Below are positions 41,418 through 45,059 of a DNA stretch of 45,059 nt, piece by piece. The stretch's first letter is position 1; every line of letters starts with the position of its first letter. The notes below the pieces were generated by a model. That model did not search any database and was not told where the DNA came from. It was given only the letters and a program-made list of their open reading frames with translations. Both the position numbers and the translations under genes were made by a program. Origin of the DNA: an uncultured Clostridia bacterium (GTDB lineage Bacteria; Bacillota; Clostridia; TANB77; CAG-508); the NCBI GenBank assembly GCA_944390975.1, contig CALXRX010000012.1, positions 1 to 45,059 on the forward strand. Reading direction: 5' to 3'.

Positions 41418-42509
41418 TCACTCATTTACAATAGGATCTATAATATCATATTTTCTAACATATTCTTTAGAATTCTCTTCTTTAATTACTTCAGATTTGT
41501 TTTTCCTTAAAAACTCAATAATTTGGTAAACATCAATCCAAATTTGGTTAGTTCCATCTTTTTGAGATTCATCAAAAATCAATTGCATTCCAAAATGTAA
41601 ATGCGGAATATTAATATTATTTACATTTTCTTTTGTACTATATCCAGTCATACCAAGATAACCTATAACATCTCCTGCTTTAACAACTTTTCCTTCATAT
41701 AATTCAGAACTATAAGGATGGTCTTTTCTTAAATGAGCGTAATAATAATATCTTTTTTTATCAAGACTTCTAATACCAATTCTCCAACCACCATACTGAT
41801 TCCAACCTAAAGCTTCAATTGTACCACTTTCAACTGCAATAATAGGAGTACCAATACTTCCCATTAAATCATTACCAAGATGAACACGCTTAAAACCATA
41901 GGACCTAGCATTTCCAAAATCATTGTAATGGCTAAAGCTATAATTTTTGGCAATAGGAAGAAAAGCTTTAATACCATATTTTTTAGTAAAAGTTTTTCCA
42001 TCAGTTCCAGCATCACTAGGCAATTCTATTTCATATTCACCTATAAATTCATGTAAAACGGCATCATAAGCTTCATAATAATAATTATAGTTTTTTAAAT
42101 CTTTAGTTAATTCCTCCATAGTAGAGCCATTTTTCAATTTATCAGTTAATGCAGTTAAATCTGCTTGTTTAAACTTTTTAAAATTCCCACCATATTTGCA
42201 AGCAAGATAAGAAATTAGTTCAATCCAATTATATTTTACAGGTTCATTATTGGTATGAGAACTAATATCTAATTTTGAAGTTTTATCCAATACATCATAT
42301 GTAGCACCAAAATCAACCCATTTAATATATTTTTTATTTTCTGCAGATGATGCACCATTAATTGTATTTTCCCAAATTAAATTTGCAGAAGAAGCTTGCA
42401 ATGAAAAAGGCTGAATTATAGAAATAGCAAGAAATGATATTACTATAGTAAGAAATACAACTATAAATATTATATATGACTTATTTATTTTTAATGACTT
42501 TATAAACAC
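41418..42509 (-). CDS. M23-family peptidoglycan endopeptidase, membrane anchored
   Basis: About 363 residues from GTG 42509 (GAGG about 10 bases upstream; the next upstream GTG at 42521 is too close). One N-terminal transmembrane helix is followed by an extracellular region and a C-terminal LytM/M23 domain. Zinc ligands are visible in RVHLGNDLM (H-x-x-x-D) and IPHLHFGMQ (H-x-H), plus the family loop GTPIIAVESGTIEALGWN and GKVVKAGDVIGYLGMTGYS. All ligands are intact, so the enzyme is probably active. It is co-transcribed with the deacetylase; together they modify the cell wall, perhaps during sporulation. Confidence 0.88.
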   Translation of the reverse strand: MFIKSLKINKSYIIFIVVFLTIVISFLAISIIQPFSLQASSANLIWENTINGASSAENKKYIKWVDFGATYDVLDKTSKLDISSHTNNEPVKYNWIELISYLACKYGGNFKKFKQADLTALTDKLKNGSTMEELTKDLKNYNYYYEAYDAVLHEFIGEYEIELPSDAGTDGKTFTKKYGIKAFLPIAKNYSFSHYNDFGNARSYGFKRVHLGNDLMGSIGTPIIAVESGTIEALGWNQYGGWRIGIRSLDKKRYYYYAHLRKDHPYSSELYEGKVVKAGDVIGYLGMTGYSTKENVNNINIPHLHFGMQLIFDESQKDGTNQIWIDVYQIIEFLRKNKSEVIKEENSKEYVRKYDIIDPIVNE

Positions 42510-42694
42510 AAGTAAATACACCTCATTTAAATATATTTAGAAAATATAAATATATTCTTAGAAATTAAAGAACACATATATAAAAATGGACATGAGATGA
42601 TAAAAATGGTATAATAATAAATACCAAACTTTTTGAAATTCTCTCCCTAAACGAAAAGTATGGTTAAATAAGTAAAAGGAGACAACATAAAATA

Positions 42695-43081
42695 ATGAAG
42701 AATGAAGGACTTTTGAAAAAAATATTAGAGCAACTTGAGTTGCTAAAAGGTGAACAAATAGTAGCATTGGCCGAAGAAGGGAAATTTGCAGATATAAAAA
42801 GGATTCAAGAAAAAATTGATTATTCAAAAGTAATCGATTACTTTTTCTCTGATAAATTCGTCACTATCGATACAAATGAAATACCAGACGAGTATTTAAT
42901 TGAATTGGTAGTGTGGTTTAATGGGACTGGAGAGATTGATGAAGGAGACCTTTTTTATAATCTTGATAATCTGTATTCAAGATTACACAGCTTGAGCGAT
43001 GTAGGTGCTAATATGGCGACCTTGCCGGAACTGTTTAATCAATACACAGTAGAAGAACTTTTCTCTGGTGAAAAAGAGTAG
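42695..43081 (+). CDS. Hypothetical acidic protein (128 residues)
   Basis: MKNEGLLKKILEQLELLKGE and a largely helical, acidic sequence with ITKIDYSKVIDY-like spacing, a strand FVTIDTNEIPDEYLIELVVW and the C-terminus NQYTVEELFSGEKE. AAAAGGAG lies about 14 bases upstream. No membrane segment or known motif. Its base usage (GTCACTATCGAT, GACGAG) is less AT-biased than the core genes, suggesting transfer. A hairpin terminator follows. Confidence 0.68.
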   Translation: MKNEGLLKKILEQLELLKGEQIVALAEEGKFADIKRIQEKIDYSKVIDYFFSDKFVTIDTNEIPDEYLIELVVWFNGTGEIDEGDLFYNLDNLYSRLHSLSDVGANMATLPELFNQYTVEELFSGEKE

Positions 43082-43119
43082 AATGTTATAAAAGGGAGAG
43101 AATAAATACATAATTATAT

Positions 43120-43161
43120 AACCGTCACAGCAAAATACAAATGAATGAAGCTGTGGCGGTT
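43120..43161 (+). terminator. Terminator after the 128-residue gene
   Basis: AACCGTCACAGC and GCTGTGGCGGTT form a 12-bp stem with one G-T pair, followed by AATTTTT. Confidence 0.75.
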
Positions 43162-43249
43162 AATTTTTATATAACAAAAATGTATCTTACTGCAAAACTA
43201 AATGAATAAGTAGTAAAAATTTGTAAAAACTAATATTAGCCAATGTGAT

Positions 43250-43356
43250 AATCTAAAAAATATATTTCTCAGGGTTTTATATAAAAACCTTGGTGCCGCA
43301 ACCTATAAAGTTAGAATGGAAGATGTATGCAAAATGTATAATAAAACTAGTCAAAA
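43250..43356 (+). repeat. Repeated tail module, first copy
   Basis: It aligns over its full length with 44597-44699. In one frame it reads LYKNLGAATYKVRMEDVCKM, and several differences from the second copy fall at third codon positions. It seems to be the relic of a coding segment. No intact gene precedes it here. It is followed by a hairpin terminator and the promoter of the prepilin gene. The remaining bases 43162-43249 show nothing recognisable. Confidence 0.8.
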
Positions 43357-43392
43357 ATTCTCTAGTAAAATGGAAATTGGACTAGTTTTTTC
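43343..43392 (+). terminator. Hairpin terminator of the first array unit
   Basis: AAAACTAGTC and GACTAGTTTT pair across a 27-base loop, and T-rich sequence follows. The equivalent in the next unit is at 44685-44738. Confidence 0.7.
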
Positions 43393-43463
43393 GTGCCTTA
43401 AAAGCTTATGAAAACAAACGATTATCAAAAACTATAAAAGTACTCGAAAAAAATAAAAAAGAC

Positions 43464-43491
43464 TTGACAAAGTAATAAAAGTGAGTATAAA
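43464..43491 (+). promoter_or_regulatory. Promoter of the prepilin-like gene
   Basis: A perfect TTGACA, a 16-base spacer and TATAAA. The same arrangement recurs at 44763-44790, so each array unit has its own promoter. Confidence 0.8.
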
Positions 43492-43524
43492 ATTGAAACA
43501 TAAAAGTAGGAAGCGAAAGAAAAA

Positions 43525-43560
43525 ATGAATAAACAATTGAAAAAATGTACAAAATACTAA
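43525..43560 (+). other. 11-codon upstream ORF in the prepilin leader
   Basis: It encodes MNKQLKKCTKY between the promoter and the prepilin gene, after GAAAGAAAAA. A similar ORF (MNKIERKSKK) sits at the same place in the next unit. It may be a leader peptide or a decayed gene start. Confidence 0.4.
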
Positions 43561-43592
43561 AAAATAAGAAGAAATAGGAGGAAAACAAAAGA

Positions 43593-44585
43593 ATGAAATT
43601 AGAAAAAAGATTTGTATTAAAAACAAATAGCAAAGGTATCACATTAATAGCATTAATTATCACAATAATAGTATTATTAATACTAGCGGGAGTAACAATA
43701 AATCTAACACTAGGAGAGAATGGGATATTTAGGACAGCAGAAATGGCTGGAAAGAACTATATGGATGCACAAGATAGAGAACTTGCAGGATTAGCAGATT
43801 TTGAAAATATGATAGATAATATAATAGGTGGAACAGGAAGTAGCAGTGGTACAGATACACCAGAAATAAAAGATGATACATTAAAAGGAAATGCCCAACT
43901 AGGAGATTATGTAAAATATGATACAGGCATAACATCAGTAGGAGAAAATGGAATAGTAACATTTAGGGTATTATATAATGATGACACATATGGATTGCAA
44001 ATAATATCAGATAAAAATATGGAACGAGTAACACTAGGAGGAAGTACCTGGAAAACTGCAAGAGACAGTTATAATAATGCAACAGCTACATTAAACCAAA
44101 AAGCAGAGTATTATGCGACAAGTAGTCCATATGCGTTAGATGGAAGGTGTGTAGGAAGTGTACCTACAATAGGAGTAGATGGAACATTTAATGCAAAGAA
44201 TACAGAAAATGTGGGACCAGTACAATTGCAATTTACCACAACAGTAGAAGGAGTAAATAACATGAAGGATACAGATACAAATTATACAACAGACGAAACA
44301 GCAATGAGGGCAGCTAATATATGGACAACAGGTGAATGGTATTGGCTAGCATCCCGTATTGTGGAGTCGCTTTCGTCTTCTTGCTATTTCCATGTGCGTT
44401 ATGTGGCTTCCAGTGGCAGCGTGGGCGGCGACAACTTGTGCACTGTGCGTTCTGATGGCAGCACGAATGGCTTCATCAGCAGCTATTTGTATGGGTTTCG
44501 TCCTTGTATATCTCTAAAATCTGATGTCAAAGTATTAGGTGGTGATGGAGAAACAGAAGCAACTGCATATGAGTTAGGAATATAA
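43593..44585 (+). CDS. Prepilin-like protein with C-type-lectin-like variable domain
   Basis: 330 residues. The N-terminus carries a class III signal: KTNSKG, then ITLIALIITIIVLLILAGVT, i.e. cleavage after Gly and a hydrophobic helix; the usual Glu at +5 is Ala. A linker with TGSSSGTDTPE follows, then a beta-rich domain (GDYVKYDTG...VTFRVLYNDDTYGLQIISDK) and a C-terminal region GEWYWLASR...RYVASSGSVGGDN...YGFRPCISLKSDVKV. The W-Y-W-L-A-S-R and G-F-R-P motifs match C-type-lectin/formylglycine-enzyme-like folds used as diversity-generating-retroelement targets. The RBS is AGGAGG. It likely forms or decorates a surface pilus. No reverse transcriptase is in the window. Confidence 0.82.
   Translation: MKLEKRFVLKTNSKGITLIALIITIIVLLILAGVTINLTLGENGIFRTAEMAGKNYMDAQDRELAGLADFENMIDNIIGGTGSSSGTDTPEIKDDTLKGNAQLGDYVKYDTGITSVGENGIVTFRVLYNDDTYGLQIISDKNMERVTLGGSTWKTARDSYNNATATLNQKAEYYATSSPYALDGRCVGSVPTIGVDGTFNAKNTENVGPVQLQFTTTVEGVNNMKDTDTNYTTDETAMRAANIWTTGEWYWLASRIVESLSSSCYFHVRYVASSGSVGGDNLCTVRSDGSTNGFISSYLYGFRPCISLKSDVKVLGGDGETEATAYELGI
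44346..44515 (+). other. Candidate DGR variable region
   Basis: Base composition changes sharply. By hand count, 44351-44500 has 22 A and 78 G+C in 150 bases, whereas 44201-44350 has 65 A. It covers the region between the conserved YWLASR and GFRPCISLK motifs, where DGR-diversified codons lie. Depletion of A is what adenine-directed mutagenesis of an A-rich template would give. No template repeat or reverse transcriptase is seen in the window. Confidence 0.55.
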
Positions 44586-44596
44586 GAGGTTGGTCA

Positions 44597-44699
44597 ATCT
44601 AAATATATATTTCTCAAAGGTTCATATAAAAATCTTGGTGTCGCAACCTACAAAGTAAGAATAGAAGATGTAGGCAAAATGTATAAAAACTAGTCAAAA
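44597..44699 (+). repeat. Repeated tail module, second copy
   Basis: It matches 43250-43356 closely. One frame gives KYIFLKGSYKNLGVATYKVR, IEDVGKMYKN and a stop. It follows the stop of the prepilin-like gene by 11 bases and has no start of its own. Confidence 0.8.
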
Positions 44700-44738
44700 A
44701 GTCTCAAAGTAAAATCAGACTTTTTGTACTAGTTTTTT
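44685..44738 (+). terminator. Hairpin terminator of the second array unit
   Basis: AAAAACTAGT pairs with ACTAGTTTTT, and inside it CAAAAAGTCT pairs with AGACTTTTTG. A T-rich stretch follows. Confidence 0.8.
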
Positions 44739-44762
44739 ATATGTCAAAAATAAATAAAATAC

Positions 44763-44790
44763 TTGACAAAGTAATATAAGTGAATATAAA
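44763..44790 (+). promoter_or_regulatory. Promoter of the second prepilin-like gene
   Basis: TTGACA, a 16-base spacer and TATAAA, in the same context (ACTTGACAAAGTAATA) as the first unit. Confidence 0.8.
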
Positions 44791-44832
44791 ATAGTATCAT
44801 AAAACGTGATAAATATAAAGTTGAAAGACAAA

Positions 44833-44865
44833 ATGAATAAAATAGAAAGAAAAAGTAAAAAATAA
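44833..44865 (+). other. 10-codon upstream ORF in the second prepilin leader
   Basis: It encodes MNKIERKSKK, parallel to the ORF at 43525 in position and in its basic composition. Confidence 0.35.
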
Positions 44866-44895
44866 AACTACAAAAGAAAGGAAAATGGAGAAATA

Positions 44896-45059
44896 ATGAT
44901 AAAGAATTTAAAGAAAAAATGGAAAAACAGAGGAATAACATTAATAGCTCTAATAATAACAATAATCGTGTTATTAATACTTGCGGGAGTAACAATAAAT
45001 CTAACACTAGGAGAAAATGGGATATTTAGGACAGCAGAGATGGCAGGAAAGAATTATAT
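44896..45059 (+). CDS. Second prepilin-like protein, N-terminal part
   Basis: 54 codons are visible before the window ends. MIKNLKKKWKNRG is followed by ITLIALIITIIVLLILAGVT and NLTLGENGIFRTAEMAGKNY. From the cleavage site onward it is identical to the preceding prepilin-like protein over the visible stretch, while the leader differs. Its RBS region is AAAGGAAAATGGAG. It shows that the locus is a tandem array; whether its C-terminus carries another variable domain lies outside the window. Confidence 0.9.
   Translation, partial: MIKNLKKKWKNRGITLIALIITIIVLLILAGVTINLTLGENGIFRTAEMAGKNY

Noticed and set aside
43250-43356. Riboswitch or structured RNA
   Set aside because: Differences between the two copies fall largely at third codon positions of one frame, and no paired covariation is visible, so a coding relic is more likely.
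44833-45007. Minus-strand ORFs across the prepilin array
   Set aside because: They are antisense shadows of hydrophobic prepilin codons, without RBS or recognisable motifs.

Overview
The window is chromosomal DNA from a very AT-rich, low-GC Gram-positive anaerobe, most likely an uncultured gut Clostridia. The evidence is strong A-rich purine RBSs, AGA/GGA/ATA codon bias, LytR-CpsA-Psr and dTDP-rhamnose genes, small Asn/Lys-rich proteins and clostridial-type prepilins. I see no rRNA, tRNA or CRISPR array.

Layout. 0-4.2 kb: dTDP-sugar genes (rfbA end, rfbC, rfbB), a Wzz/CpsD-like protein and an LCP ligase, i.e. cell-surface glycan assembly. 4.3-4.8 kb: a minus-strand coiled-coil protein with a 75-bp tandem repeat. 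5-13.9 kb: housekeeping genes glmM, metG, tmk, nadD, miaB, mutS. 13.9-16.6 kb: a DUF1836 regulator divergent from an acyl-CoA synthetase. 16.8-21.9 kb: a two-component system and a MacB-type efflux set. 21.9-24.3 kb: an ORF6N pseudogene, an intact ORF6N/PLD-like gene and a class A beta-lactamase-like hydrolase. 24.3-30.2 kb: an island, visibly less AT-biased, encoding a Ycf46-like AAA+ ATPase, a DUF1257-DUF2997 fusion, a MiaB-like radical SAM enzyme without a recognisable TRAM domain, and two unknown proteins. 30.2-42.5 kb: asnB, cysE, uvrA, a cytidylate-kinase-like gene, a truncated murD, a CBS protein, an AI-2E transporter, a polysaccharide deacetylase and an M23 peptidase. 42.7-45 kb: a tandem array of prepilin-like genes; the complete one carries a GC-rich, A-poor C-terminal patch that looks like a diversity-generating-retroelement variable region.

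The most striking observation is a shared frame break. Five genes (mutS, the efflux ABC ATPase, uvrA, cysE and a small membrane protein) have their reading frame broken at the same four bases, C-GGA. In each, a zero-frame CGG codon followed by A sits where the ribosome must move +1 to read GGA (Gly). In two cases that Gly is the invariant P-loop glycine of Walker A. Scanning by eye, I found no other zero-frame CGG codon in genes outside the 24.4-30.2 kb island. Inside the island eight CGG codons are read normally, and none is followed by A. This suggests CGGA recoding (+1 frameshift or quadruplet decoding as Gly) in a lineage that has nearly abandoned CGG. A systematic sequence artefact must be excluded first.
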